Positions 50,850-59,851 of a stretch of 62,894 nt of DNA are shown here, in pieces. A program made the position numbers and the translations under genes. Numbering within the stretch: position 1 is the stretch's first letter; each line of letters begins with the position of its first letter. The notes under the pieces were generated by a model, which saw nothing but the letters and a program-made list of their open reading frames with translations, searched no databases and had not been told where the DNA came from. The DNA is from Acidimicrobiia bacterium (GTDB taxonomy: Bacteria > Actinomycetota > Acidimicrobiia > Spongiisociales > Spongiisociaceae), in the NCBI GenBank assembly GCA_009841075.1, contig VXMP01000021.1, forward strand, positions 11,603 through 74,496, in the 5' to 3' direction.

Positions 50850-51890
50850 ATGTCCGAAGCTACCCCCCGTCTGGCCCCGGTGCGGATGCGCCGGGGCTGG
50901 CTCTCCGCCATGCTGGCCATTCTGGTGGTGGCCATGGTGAGCGGGATCACCGTCGGTCCGGCCGATATCGGCCCGGGAGAGGTCTTCCAGGAATTGTTCG
51001 CCGGGGTGTTCGGGCGACCCTCGGAACTTTCTGCCATCCAGCAGGCCATCATCTGGGAAATCCGGCTCCCTCGAGTGGTGCTAGGCGGACTGGTGGGAGG
51101 ATTGTTATCGGTGGCTGGTGCCGCCTACCAGGGGGTGTTCCGAAATCCTCTGGCCGATCCCTATCTGCTCGGGGTAGCCGCCGGAGGAGGGCTGGGTGCC
51201 ACGGTGGCGATCGCCCTCCTGCCTGGTGCCGGTAACACATGGTTGCCGATCGCGGCGTTCGGCGGGGCTCTGGGGGCGGTGCTTCTGACCTATGCGGTGG
51301 GGCGTTCGCTGGGGGGCCGGAGTGCGGTTTCGCTGATTCTCGCCGGTGTGGCGGTTGCCACCTTCTTCACCGCCGTGCAGACCTACATCCTGCAGCGCAA
51401 TGCGGAAACCATTCGCCAGGTCTACTCCTGGATTCTGGGTTTGCTGGCCACCACCGGATGGCAGGAGGTGGTGGTTGTTATGCCCTATGCGGTGATCTGT
51501 GGGACCGGGTTGATTCTGCTTCGGCGATTGATGGATGTCATGGCCGTGGGCGACGAAGAAGCCACCAGTCTGGGGATATCGGCCGTCCAGGTAAGGGCAA
51601 CGGTGGTGGTGTTGGCGACGCTGGCGACGGCTGCGGCGGTGGCGGTTAGCGGGTTGATCGGCTTCGTCGGCATTGTGATCCCCCATACCGTTCGGCTACT
51701 GGTGGGGACGAGCTATCGCTCCCTGATCCCGCTTTCGGTGGTGGCCGGGGCCGCCTTTCTGATCCTCGCCGACCTGGTTGCCCGCACCATAGCCAGCCCG
51801 GCCGAGCTGCCAATCGGGGTGATAACAGCCTTTGTGGGGGCACCGTTTTTCCTCTTGGTACTGCGGACCAGTAGGAGGTTCATGTCGTGA
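50850..51890 (+). CDS. btuC: FecCD/BtuC-type ABC transporter permease
   Basis: A 346-residue polytopic permease of the FecCD/BtuC type with about 10 helices. Typical blocks: LRLPRVVLG-like IRLPRVVLGGLVGG, GAAYQGVFRNPLADPYLLGV, and VGIVIPHTVRLLVG near the ATPase-coupling loop. It forms the membrane channel for corrinoid uptake. The B12 riboswitch and neighbours argue for cobalamin over iron-siderophore. btuD overlaps its end by 4 bp. Confidence 0.92.
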   Translation: MSEATPRLAPVRMRRGWLSAMLAILVVAMVSGITVGPADIGPGEVFQELFAGVFGRPSELSAIQQAIIWEIRLPRVVLGGLVGGLLSVAGAAYQGVFRNPLADPYLLGVAAGGGLGATVAIALLPGAGNTWLPIAAFGGALGAVLLTYAVGRSLGGRSAVSLILAGVAVATFFTAVQTYILQRNAETIRQVYSWILGLLATTGWQEVVVVMPYAVICGTGLILLRRLMDVMAVGDEEATSLGISAVQVRATVVVLATLATAAAVAVSGLIGFVGIVIPHTVRLLVGTSYRSLIPLSVVAGAAFLILADLVARTIASPAELPIGVITAFVGAPFFLLVLRTSRRFMS

Positions 51891-52666
51891 GCGTGACTAC
51901 GGACGGGCTGTCGGTGTCCTACGGGGCAGACTCGGTGGCGGTCCACGAACTTTCCCTGCGGGTCGAAACCGGAGAGTGGCTGGGCCTGCTGGGTCCCAAC
52001 GGGGCCGGTAAATCCACCATGCTCAAGGCCCTGGCCGGGTTGGTTAAACACACCGGGGCTATCTATTTGTCGGATATCGAAGCCGCCACTATGCGAGGTC
52101 CCGAGCGGGCACGGCTGGTGGCCTTCGTTCCTCAAGAACCGGTCATGCCGTCCGGTATGAGCGTGGCCGAGTATGTTCTGCTGGGCCGCACCCCGCACCT
52201 GCCTTTCCTGGGGTCGGAGGGGAAGGGGGACTTGGAGGTGGCCGCCACCGCTTTGGATCTGCTCAACCTGACCAATTTCTCCCAACGGCCGGTCGGAACC
52301 CTCAGCGGCGGCGAGCGGCGGCGGGTGGTGTTGGGAAGGGCGATCGCCCAGGAGGCCGATATCTTGTTGCTGGATGAACCCACCTCGGCTCTGGATATCG
52401 GCCAAAGCCAAAGTGCCTTGGAACTCATCTGCTATCTACGGAAGGAGCGGGAGATGACTGTAATAACCGCCATGCACGATTTGACCCTGGTGGGTCAGTT
52501 CGCCGACCGATTGCTGCTGATGTCCGGCGGTCGTTCGGTGGCAGACGGGCCGCCGGAAAAGGTTCTGACGGCCGACTTCATACGAGACCTGTACCAAGCC
52601 GACGTGGAGGTGGTGGCCGCTAACGGCGGGTTGGCGGTTCTCCCGACCCGAAGGGATCAGCGATGA
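51887..52666 (+). CDS. btuD: ABC transporter ATP-binding protein for corrinoid import
   Basis: A 259-residue ATPase of the FepC/BtuD group. Walker A LLGPNGAGKSTML, signature TLSGGERRRVVLGRA, Walker B ILLLDEPTSALD and the H-loop TAMHDLTLVGQFADR are all intact. It powers the btuC permease from the cytoplasmic side. GTG start at 51887 overlaps btuC by 4 bp, and cobO begins 4 bp before its end. Confidence 0.93.
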   Translation: MSVTTDGLSVSYGADSVAVHELSLRVETGEWLGLLGPNGAGKSTMLKALAGLVKHTGAIYLSDIEAATMRGPERARLVAFVPQEPVMPSGMSVAEYVLLGRTPHLPFLGSEGKGDLEVAATALDLLNLTNFSQRPVGTLSGGERRRVVLGRAIAQEADILLLDEPTSALDIGQSQSALELICYLRKEREMTVITAMHDLTLVGQFADRLLLMSGGRSVADGPPEKVLTADFIRDLYQADVEVVAANGGLAVLPTRRDQR

Positions 52667-53232
52667 CCGAACAGGCCCCCCGCACCGAGGACCCTCGCCG
52701 CCCCGAAACCAGGAGAGCGTCTTCGCTGGTCTTGGTGAATACCGGAGACGGGAAAGGTAAGAGCACTGCTGCCATGGGTATGGTGATGCGTTCGGTGGCT
52801 CGGGGCTGGAAGGTGGCGGTAGTTCAGTTCATCAAGTCCGGCCAGTGGAAGGTGGGCGAAGAAAAGGCCGGACGTTTACTAGGGGTGGACTGGGATGTGG
52901 GAGGTGACGGGTTTTCCTGGGACAGCGAAGACCTGGAACGCTCCGCCGAGCTAAACCGAGGGGTTTGGCAGATAGCCAGACAGCGTATCGAGGAAGGAGT
53001 GCACCGTCTGGTGGTTCTGGACGAGATCACCTATCCGATCAACTGGGGTTGGATAGACGAGCAGGAGGTGGTGGACGCCATCGCCGACCGTCCCCCTGAC
53101 GTGAACGTGGTGATCACCGGACGTGACGCCCCGGCCCGCCTGATCGAGATAGCCGATACCGTCACCGAGATGGTGATGGTCAAGCATGCCTATGAAAGCG
53201 GGATCCGGGCCATGCGAGGGATAGACTTCTAA
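52663..53232 (+). CDS. cobO: corrinoid adenosyltransferase (CobO/BtuR family)
   Basis: A 189-residue CobO/BtuR/CobA protein, which adds the adenosyl ligand to Co(I) corrinoids. P-loop VNTGDGKGKSTAAMGM near residue 27, then VVQFIKSGQWKVGEE, VLDEITYPINWGW and GRDAPARLIEIADTVTEM are family blocks. An N-terminal extension of about 22 residues is charged and variable. It ends the riboswitch-controlled operon, turning imported corrinoid into coenzyme B12. Confidence 0.95.
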   Translation: MTEQAPRTEDPRRPETRRASSLVLVNTGDGKGKSTAAMGMVMRSVARGWKVAVVQFIKSGQWKVGEEKAGRLLGVDWDVGGDGFSWDSEDLERSAELNRGVWQIARQRIEEGVHRLVVLDEITYPINWGWIDEQEVVDAIADRPPDVNVVITGRDAPARLIEIADTVTEMVMVKHAYESGIRAMRGIDF

Positions 53233-53332
53233 CCCTCCAATCCGTAGCCCACCGCTGGTTTTCTTCGGACTTATGGCTGCACATTGCCTATCCACAGGTT
53301 TAGGCTTAACGACCTACTCGATCAGTAACTCG

Positions 53333-53421
53333 GGAGGGATGGCCGAGCGGACGAAGGCGTCGGTTTTGAAAACCGGTAGGCCCGGTAACGGGTCTCGTGG
53401 GTTCGAATCCCACTCCCTCCG
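53333..53421 (+). tRNA. tRNA-Ser (anticodon UGA)
   Basis: An 89-nt class II tRNA. Acceptor GGAGGGA (53333-53339) pairs with TCCCTCC (53414-53420), discriminator G53421. The anticodon loop TTTGAAA carries TGA, and there is a long variable arm and a GTTCGAATC T loop. It is not selenocysteine tRNA, which would have anticodon UCA and a longer acceptor. A decayed island begins directly downstream. Confidence 0.96.
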
Positions 53422-53448
53422 CCCGAAAAACACTCATGGAGAGTAATC

Positions 53449-53858
53449 GTGAACGAGGCATCAGACTCATCTCTCCGAATCCGGACATCCAAGGTCGGGC
53501 TCGATGATGAACGCCTCGAGAGGTTCTTGAGCGAGCTCGGCATCCGCGAGGGCAGCGACGACGTGACCCTGTTCTCCTATTTGTTGGAAGCTTTGGGACC
53601 CAGCGATGCGCGTCTGTGGACGCGGCTGCCTCTTTCGCCGCCTGCCACAACGCGTTGAAGGGGCAAGAAGACAGGCCGAGGGGTTTCCTTGGTCTACTGA
53701 CCCTGCGTTGCGAATCGGCCAGGGAGCTTGGTGTCGAACCTCGACAAGTGTTCGACTCCCTAGAGCGGATAGTGACGAACAGCGCCCTACTGGAGGGCGA
53801 AGCGATCCAGACGATCTGGCGGCGGCAGCCCCAGCGATTGGTCGAGCCTTTGGGATAG
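53449..53858 (+). pseudogene. frameshifted unknown gene next to a RES-domain fragment
   Basis: Two overlapping frames read as one protein with a shift near 53616-53658: the first (GTG 53449) gives SKVGLDDERLERFLSELGI, and the second continues FAACHNALKGQEDRPRGFLG, then VEPRQVFDSLERIVTNSALL. The join occurs around a repeated DARLW/DAAA region. Either a true frameshift or two coupled small genes. Family not recognised. Confidence 0.5.
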
Positions 53859-53865
53859 AGACAGG

Positions 53866-54138
53866 TTGTCTCCCAATCAAGCGGCCCCTCAGCGTTTCGA
53901 CGGCGCGCCCGAGCCCTTTTTGCCGGCGGCCGGGACCCGCCTGACGAGAGTGCATAGCGCCAAGTTCGGCGTTACGGAGTTCAATCCGAACGTAGCCGTG
54001 CGCCACCTGAGGGGAGGCCGGTTCGACGCGACACCGGGGGATGAATACTCCTTTCTCTACCCCGCCGATGACGACCGAACAGCGGTCTCCGAAGATGGCA
54101 ACTCGTTGATGGCCCCTTATACTCCGAGAGTGCCCTGA
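53866..54138 (+). pseudogene. truncated RES-domain toxin-like gene
   Basis: About 90 residues. RVHSAKFGVTEFNPN, GGRFDATPGDEYSFLYPADD and RTAVSE match the N-terminal half of RES domains, which in Xre-RES modules degrade NAD+ and act as toxins. RES proteins are about 150 or more residues and need a later conserved Ser/Glu region. Here the frame ends right after AVSE, so it is a broken copy. The frameshifted gene upstream could be its former partner. Confidence 0.55.
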
Positions 54139-54185
54139 CTGTGGTTGGCGGGGTGCGCTAACGAATGAGTCTACGGAGACGGAGT

Positions 54186-56627
54186 ATGCGGGTTCGTTGC
54201 GGGCGGTGTGGCTCCGAATTCGAGGTAGTGGGTCCGGGTCTTCACAGGTGTTCGGCATGTGACGTGACTAACAAGGTCCGCGCCGTCAGTCCGGCGGATC
54301 GTAGTTTCGGTGGTGCGGACGACTCATTTGCATTCCCTGGAAGGCCTCGGGAGATGCTCCGGCAGGCAAGGCTGCTCTTGTCGAGGTGCAAGTATTTGTT
54401 GAATGTTCCACGGACTGCGGAAAGGAGCGCCAGGTCTGCCTATGAGGCGGAGTTGGAACGCGGCGTGTTGGAGCGGCTGGAGCTAATGCCGGTTGATGCG
54501 TTGAAGGAGGTGTCCACCAAGGACGGGCTTAGGTTAGGGGCGATCAAGTCGGCTGGGTTTCGCAGGGTGGCTGACGTTCTTGCGTCCAGCCGGTCACAGC
54601 TTCTTTTGATACGGGGGGTGGGATCCATTACGGCGGATGAAGTTATCAGGGCTGCCCAACGGGTCGAAGAGAATATCCGAAGGACTACGAGGGTCCGTTT
54701 CGATGTTGAGCGTCGGCCGGTAACCCAAGCCGATCTTCTGTCGAAGCTGGCACAGTTGGCGGAGGGGAGGGGGTATGTCGATCTTATGCGGACCCGGTTG
54801 GAGAGGCTGGTTCAGGCCATCGGCTCCGACCTAGAGGCTGCCCACCTTACGAAAGCAGGGCCTATTCGCCGGTTTTTTGCCGGCCCAAGTCGTAGGGCCG
54901 AAGCGGCGGCAGCCTACGACCGGTTGGCCGCACTGTTGCGGGATCCAGACACGGTTTCTCTTATCTCGGAAGTCGCCGCGGTGGAGAAGCGGCTCTCCGC
55001 TCCGCGTGTAAGAACCCAGCGGGTTTGGGATGATTTCATGGCAGATCCCGTTTTCTACAACGGTCTTCTGGCCGATGTTGGAGGGCTGGGTCCCGACGTT
55101 GATGTGTCTCAGGGTTTCCTTCCACAAGATATCGTCAAACGGATCAGGGAGTTCCACCTCGACACCAGCCTGCTGAAGGCGACATTGCGCGTTTATCAGA
55201 CGTTCGGCGCGAAGTTTGCGCTGGTCCAGAAGAGGGCCATCCTGGGTGACGAGATGGGCTTAGGCAAGACCATCGAGGCCCTCGCTGCCTTGTGCCATCT
55301 CCGGTCACGCCATGCCCAGCATTTTCTGGTTGTCTGCCCGGCTGCCGTTCTGTTTAACTGGGAAGACGAGATCGATAGGCATTCACTACTCAAGCCCGTC
55401 TGGCGTCTACACGGCCCGCAGAGGGACTGCCGTAACCGAGAATGGGTACGCGAGGGAGGTGTCGCAATTACCACGTTCGACACCCTCCGCCGCCTCCAAC
55501 CCAATGAGACTCGGATCGCGGCCGTCGTTGTGGATGAAGCCCACTACGTGAAGAATCCGACCGCGCTACGCACCAAAGCTGTTCTGTCCTGGCTCAAACT
55601 GGCCGAACACACTTTGCTGATGAGTGGCACGCCTATGTTGAACCGCGTTGAAGAGTTCCGCACTCTGGTCAATCACATCCAACCCGAACTCGCCTCCGAG
55701 ATACGCGCAACCGATACAATCGCGGGTGCCGAGGCGTTCCGTAGCAAGGTCGCACCCGTCTACCTGCGCCGGAACCAGACCGATGTGCTGGACGAACTCC
55801 CAGAAAAGATCGAAACCGCCAGTTGGGTAATCCTCGACGGGCCTGCAGCAGACGTATACCGTCAGGCCGTTGCCAACCGCAACTTCATGGAGATGCGACG
55901 GGCCGCCTTCCTCACTCCTAAGCCATTTGACTCACCCAAACTCCGCCGCCTCCTCCAAATAGTCGAAGAAGCCGCCGACAACAACCGCAAGGTCGTCGTC
56001 TTCTCGTTCTTCCTCGAGGTGATCCAGCGGATCCGCACAGCGGTAGAGCGGATCCATACAGCGGTTGGCCCTCTCCAGGTGGGTTCCATCACGGGAAGCT
56101 GCTCGCCTGCCCGCAGGAAAGAAATCGTCGAATGGTTCACGACAACACCGGGACCGGCCGTCCTCGTGAATCAGATCCAAGCCGGCGGTGAGGGTCTCAA
56201 CCTACAGGCCGCATCGGTCGTCATCTTGGCGGAACCACAATGGAAACCCGCCACCGAAGACCAGGCAATCGCACGAGTTTACCGCATGGGTCAAGTCCAC
56301 CCCGTCCAGGTACATCGGCTACTCACCGAAAACAGTGTCGACGAACACATGCTGAGAATTCTCGCTCGAAAGTCAGCCCTCATCGCAAAATACCTCCCCA
56401 GCAAGATGAAGGAAGCCGCCCCTGAAGCCACCGACACCACCGACGAAGACCCCGAAAATAAGGTCTCCAGGAAGAAGCTAGAGGACCAAATCATTGAAAA
56501 GGAGAGAACCCGACTAGGACTCGATCACTCAGACGACATTAATATGGACACCCCTCAGGCGACATTTATATGCGGTTTTCCCGTTGGGCTAAATCAGGGG
56601 TGCTGCAGAAAGCGTTCGAGCGTCTAG
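54186..56627 (+). CDS. SNF2-family DNA-dependent ATPase with zinc-ribbon N-terminus
   Basis: About 813 residues. An N-terminal zinc ribbon (CGRCGSEF...CSAC) is followed by a helical region with a helix-hairpin-helix-like LLLIRGVGSITADEVI. The SNF2 helicase core follows: LGDEMGLGKTIEALAAL, VVDEAHYVKNPTALRTK and the C-lobe QIQAGGEGLNLQAAS and QAIARVYRMGQ. ATG 54186 has GGAG just upstream and begins the zinc ribbon cleanly; an ATG seven codons earlier lacks a site. The last 30 or so residues run into a transposase relic, so the native C-terminus may be lost. Defence or remodelling role unclear. Confidence 0.83.
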   Translation: MRVRCGRCGSEFEVVGPGLHRCSACDVTNKVRAVSPADRSFGGADDSFAFPGRPREMLRQARLLLSRCKYLLNVPRTAERSARSAYEAELERGVLERLELMPVDALKEVSTKDGLRLGAIKSAGFRRVADVLASSRSQLLLIRGVGSITADEVIRAAQRVEENIRRTTRVRFDVERRPVTQADLLSKLAQLAEGRGYVDLMRTRLERLVQAIGSDLEAAHLTKAGPIRRFFAGPSRRAEAAAAYDRLAALLRDPDTVSLISEVAAVEKRLSAPRVRTQRVWDDFMADPVFYNGLLADVGGLGPDVDVSQGFLPQDIVKRIREFHLDTSLLKATLRVYQTFGAKFALVQKRAILGDEMGLGKTIEALAALCHLRSRHAQHFLVVCPAAVLFNWEDEIDRHSLLKPVWRLHGPQRDCRNREWVREGGVAITTFDTLRRLQPNETRIAAVVVDEAHYVKNPTALRTKAVLSWLKLAEHTLLMSGTPMLNRVEEFRTLVNHIQPELASEIRATDTIAGAEAFRSKVAPVYLRRNQTDVLDELPEKIETASWVILDGPAADVYRQAVANRNFMEMRRAAFLTPKPFDSPKLRRLLQIVEEAADNNRKVVVFSFFLEVIQRIRTAVERIHTAVGPLQVGSITGSCSPARRKEIVEWFTTTPGPAVLVNQIQAGGEGLNLQAASVVILAEPQWKPATEDQAIARVYRMGQVHPVQVHRLLTENSVDEHMLRILARKSALIAKYLPSKMKEAAPEATDTTDEDPENKVSRKKLEDQIIEKERTRLGLDHSDDINMDTPQATFICGFPVGLNQGCCRKRSSV

Positions 56628-56803
56628 CCCAAGAACACCTTTACGCCCCTCTGTGCTGGGGTTTGGATTCCACCAGCGTTAAAGTCCATCCAGACGGGTG
56701 TGGTGCTCTCGTTGGGTTGTGGATGGCATACGGTCAACGGAAAGGGGGCACGGTGCAGAAGCGTTGCTGGAAGCAGACACGGATCGGGTGTGGGCGTTGG
56801 TAA
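56570..56803 (+). mobile_element. IS5-like transposase remnant
   Basis: The frame reads MRFSRWAKSGVLQKAFERL, then LDSTSVKVHPDGCGALVG, the region around the first catalytic Asp of IS5-type DDE transposases. The usual continuation (GKSRGG-like and the rest of the DDE domain) degenerates within 20 residues. No terminal inverted repeats were found. It overlaps the SNF2 3' end in another frame, suggesting insertion there followed by decay. Confidence 0.65.
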
Positions 56804-56842
56804 AAACGGGGTCACGCAGGTAGGGCGTGGGACGGGTTCGGT

Positions 56843-58126
56843 TCAGATTTCCCATAGGTAGGAGATGGGCAGCGCTACCAGGCGATGTCCTAGGCGCAGC
56901 GGCAGCGATCCGGCGTAGAGGACGATGCCGAGTTCGAATCTGTCGCCGATGGTGTCGCGGAACCATCCTAGGGTTCTGGCTTTCGCGCCGTGGGCTTTCA
57001 TAGCGGAGGTGACCTCGAAGCAGAGGAGCTTGCCGGTGGGTAGGCGAACGATGAGATCGATTTCGCGTCCTCTACGGTCCCGAAAGTGATGCAACGTGGC
57101 ACCTGTGTCGGCGAACGAAACCTGTTTGCGAACCTCGACAGCGGCGAATGTCTCGTGCAGGGGACCGCGCATCGGCTCTAGGGGATCCACGAGCGCGTCA
57201 GCGGTGAGTCCGAGCAGGGCCGCTGCCATTCCGGTGTCGGCCATGTGTACCTTGGCTCTGCGCTTGACACGGGTAGCAGCGCTCGTGGCCCAGGCCGGCA
57301 GCGACATCGTGAGGTACACCATCTCCAGGTACGACACATAGTCCGCGGTCGTCTGTGGACTGCCGAACGCGGTATCGCGATGCACATCAGCGATCACCAA
57401 CTCGCCGGAGGTACGCGCCGCCAATGCTTTCGCGACCCGCGACAACTCGTTGATCCGTCGCGCTCCCGAGATCTCCTGAATGTCACGCGCCACGATTGAG
57501 GTAAGCAGCGAACGCAAAAGAGCAGAACGCCGGCCCGCTTCAATTCTGAACACCTCGGGATAACCGCCCGCACAAATACGCTCCACATAAGAGCGGCGCG
57601 ACACCAAAGAGGCAGGCATACCGAGCAGCGGCTCATACCAATCCCCGCCTCCGGCGGAGGCCACATTCTTGACAAGCCAAGCCACCAAACCCTGCGACTC
57701 CAGTCCGCCCGCCTCGGCTTGGGAGAACGGTGCCAACTCGATCAGACCCATACGTCCCGCGAGCGACTCGCTGAGAGTAGGCACCGTAAGCAGGTTCGTC
57801 GAACCGGTCAACAGAAACGAGCCCGGCTCGGGCGCTTCGTCGACAGCTAGCTTCACCGCCCGCACCAGATCGTCGCCGCCCCGCTGCACCTCGTCGATCA
57901 CCACAGGTCGCGGCCGGCCCGCAACGAATCCGACCGGATCCGCCACCGCCGCCCGGAAAACGTCGGGATCGTCCAAACTCAGATAGACACCACCGTTAGT
58001 AACCTGCCGAGCCAGCGTCGTCTTTCCCGCCTGCCTCGGCCCCACCAAAGCCACCACCCGAAAGGTCTCCAAAAAGGAGCGAAGCGTCGGCTCAACACGC
58101 CGCTCAACAAGACCAACAAAAGTCAT
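56843..58126 (-). CDS. AAA ATPase with C-terminal DUF4143 domain (second copy)
   Basis: A 427-residue protein with Walker A LVGPRQAGKTTLARQV, Walker B VVIDEVQRGG, sensor LLTGSTNLL and a C-terminal DUF4143/nuclease-like region (HHFRDRRGREIDLIV, LCFEVTSAMKAHG). It resembles the protein at 40838-42061 in architecture but differs clearly in sequence, so it is a distant paralogue, not a recent duplicate. It lacks the 23-bp repeats upstream. It converges on the transposase relic and closes the island next to tRNA-Ser. Confidence 0.88.
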   Translation of the reverse strand: MTFVGLVERRVEPTLRSFLETFRVVALVGPRQAGKTTLARQVTNGGVYLSLDDPDVFRAAVADPVGFVAGRPRPVVIDEVQRGGDDLVRAVKLAVDEAPEPGSFLLTGSTNLLTVPTLSESLAGRMGLIELAPFSQAEAGGLESQGLVAWLVKNVASAGGGDWYEPLLGMPASLVSRRSYVERICAGGYPEVFRIEAGRRSALLRSLLTSIVARDIQEISGARRINELSRVAKALAARTSGELVIADVHRDTAFGSPQTTADYVSYLEMVYLTMSLPAWATSAATRVKRRAKVHMADTGMAAALLGLTADALVDPLEPMRGPLHETFAAVEVRKQVSFADTGATLHHFRDRRGREIDLIVRLPTGKLLCFEVTSAMKAHGAKARTLGWFRDTIGDRFELGIVLYAGSLPLRLGHRLVALPISYLWEI

Positions 58127-58256
58127 CGGACTACTCTACCAACCTGCTACCGGATAAAACGCCTAGAAACTAATAGACTATTCGCCGACCATCCAGTAGC
58201 ATGATCGCCGCCATCCACGGACCGTTGGGGTACCTCTGATTGGATACGCGGATTTA

Positions 58257-59087
58257 CTATCGGTAGGAGTCGGCCTCAGAGGCTTGGGCGGGCGGTTCCC
58301 TATCCAACAAGCGCAGCAGCTCTGCCCCCGTCTCACTGAACCAGTCGAACAGGATCCGAATGTCTGTTCCGACGCAGAAATGTTTAACGCCCAGGTCCAG
58401 GTAACGTTCCATGCCTGTCCGGTCTTTTAGTTCGGCTCTGGGGGCGATACCCATCCTTAGGGCCGTCGCTATGACGTGTTCTTCGGCTTCCTTTACCCGG
58501 GGATGGTCGAGTTGGCCGGCCAGTCCCAGGCTCATGGCGTAGTCTGCCGGGCCGAACTGGACCATATCCACACCCTTTACCGACAACAGATCCTCCAGGT
58601 TTTCCACCGCCGCATCCTTCTCGATCATTATGGCCACCACCGCCTGATCCAGGGCCTCCACAAAAGCCGGGGTTCCGGCCTCCAAGACCAGCCTCACGTC
58701 ACGACGCAACCCTACCCCGTGGCGTCCCCCCGAGCCGGGGCTCTCGGCCCGTACCGCCCGGACGCATTCTTCCACGTCAGCCACGGTCCTGGGGTCGGAG
58801 AAAAGCAGGTTCTGGATGCCCGATCCCAGCGCCCGTACCGCCAGATAGGTACGGGGTTCCTGTTCGATCTTCATCATCGCCGACATATGGTCGAACAACT
58901 CGACTGAGCGACCCAGGTTGTCGAGAGCGTAAAGATCGTAAGGCCCGTACTCGGCTACGAACTCCACATAGTCGAACATCCCGGACAATCCGACCAGCTC
59001 CACCACCGAGGGCCAGGAACCCACCAGATGGGTGCCCAGGCTGGGCTGATCTGCATCCAGCAGCTCTCGTAGCCGATTAGGTCGCAC
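58257..59087 (-). CDS. HpcH/HpaI aldolase-family protein
   Basis: A 276-residue class II aldolase of the HpcH/HpaI/citrate-lyase family, which cleaves or forms 4-hydroxy-2-oxo acids with a divalent metal. Blocks: GTHLVGSWPSVVELVGLSGMF, IMIEKDAAVENLEDLL (metal Glu), GVDMVQFGPADYAMSLGLAG (metal Asp). Typical length. It is separated from tRNA-Ser(GCU) by 94 bp and stands alone. It could act on keto acids from the 20-32 kb catabolic cluster, but nothing in the sequence ties them together. Confidence 0.9.
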   Translation of the reverse strand: MRPNRLRELLDADQPSLGTHLVGSWPSVVELVGLSGMFDYVEFVAEYGPYDLYALDNLGRSVELFDHMSAMMKIEQEPRTYLAVRALGSGIQNLLFSDPRTVADVEECVRAVRAESPGSGGRHGVGLRRDVRLVLEAGTPAFVEALDQAVVAIMIEKDAAVENLEDLLSVKGVDMVQFGPADYAMSLGLAGQLDHPRVKEAEEHVIATALRMGIAPRAELKDRTGMERYLDLGVKHFCVGTDIRILFDWFSETGAELLRLLDREPPAQASEADSYR

Positions 59088-59180
59088 AGGCTACCTCCGT
59101 AGGGTTAAAGGGGCTTATATAAAGGGGTTCGGGTGTCTTTGTCGGGACACGAATCGCCCGTGGCTCGGGCAAAAATTCTT

Positions 59181-59271
<91 letters not shown>

Positions 59272-59458
59272 CGGGTTTGATATCGCCCGATCCCTGCTCG
59301 GGTCGGGGTGATACCCAAGGAGAATATTACCCCGCCGCCCGTCCCACCGGCACCAGGAAGCCGAGTACCTTTGCTCCCCCTACCTTCCCCACCCGACTAA
59401 CATGACCTGCGAACCTGGCTTATAGAGTTCGCTCCTGGTGCCGAGATCCAAACCGCCT

Positions 59459-59532
59459 GCGGCCGTAGCTCAAATGGACAGAGCGTCTGACTACGGATCA
59501 GAAGGTTGGGGGTTCGAGTCCTCCCGGCCGCG
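59459..59532 (+). tRNA. tRNA-Arg (anticodon ACG)
   Basis: A 74-nt tRNA. Acceptor GCGGCCG (59459-59465) pairs with CGGCCGC (59525-59531), discriminator G59532. Anticodon loop CTACGGA carries ACG, read as inosine-CG after deamination. T loop TTCGAGT. CCA is not encoded. Confidence 0.96.
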
Positions 59533-59536
59533 CCGA

Positions 59537-59567
59537 GCCCGGGCTCCAAAAAGGACCGGGCCGTTTT
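59537..59567 (+). terminator. terminator after tRNA-Arg
   Basis: GCCCGG (59537-59542) pairs with CCGGGC (59556-59561), enclosing a 13-nt loop, and is followed by CGTTTT. A GC-rich stem with a T-run fits an intrinsic terminator for the tRNA. The str promoter begins immediately after. Confidence 0.55.
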
Positions 59568-59570
59568 CGG

Positions 59571-59600
59571 TTGACGATTGCGCACAGGATCCTCTATAAT
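59571..59600 (+). promoter_or_regulatory. near-consensus sigma-70-type promoter of the str operon
   Basis: TTGACG (59571-59576), 18-bp spacer, then a perfect TATAAT (59595-59600). It stands 252 bp before rpsL and is the best promoter match in the window. It should drive rpsL-rpsG-fusA-tuf. Confidence 0.85.
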
Positions 59601-59851
59601 GGCCGATGTGCAAGCGCACGTCCATATACCCGTGTCCTGACGGGCTACCGGTGTGACCTCATACCGGATATAAGCCCAAGTCCGGATTCATGGGGCCAGC
59701 ACAATCAAATTAGGTAGGCTAAGACCAGACCCTCCTTCGGCGTCTTGTCTGCGCGTGCCGGTAGTACGGATAGGGATGCTTCCCCAAGGTCGCTTCCCCT
59801 GAGTTGAAATAGCGAGCGACCTTACGGTTTCTTGCTCCTAGGAGTGAAATT
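59601..59851 (+). promoter_or_regulatory. long structured leader of the rpsL operon
   Basis: About 245 nt of untranslated leader. It includes an 8-bp perfect stem AAGGTCGC/GCGACCTT (59786-59793 with 59816-59823) with a 22-nt loop just before the rpsL ribosome-binding site TAGGAG, and a smaller AAGAC/GTCTT stem (59721-59746). No open frame of note. It may bind a ribosomal protein for feedback control; no known RNA family recognised. Confidence 0.45.

Noticed and set aside
53333-53421. Possible selenocysteine tRNA to match the Sec formate dehydrogenase
   Set aside because: The anticodon is TGA, not TCA, and the acceptor is 7 bp; it is an ordinary serine tRNA. The two other class II tRNAs have anticodons TAA and GCT.
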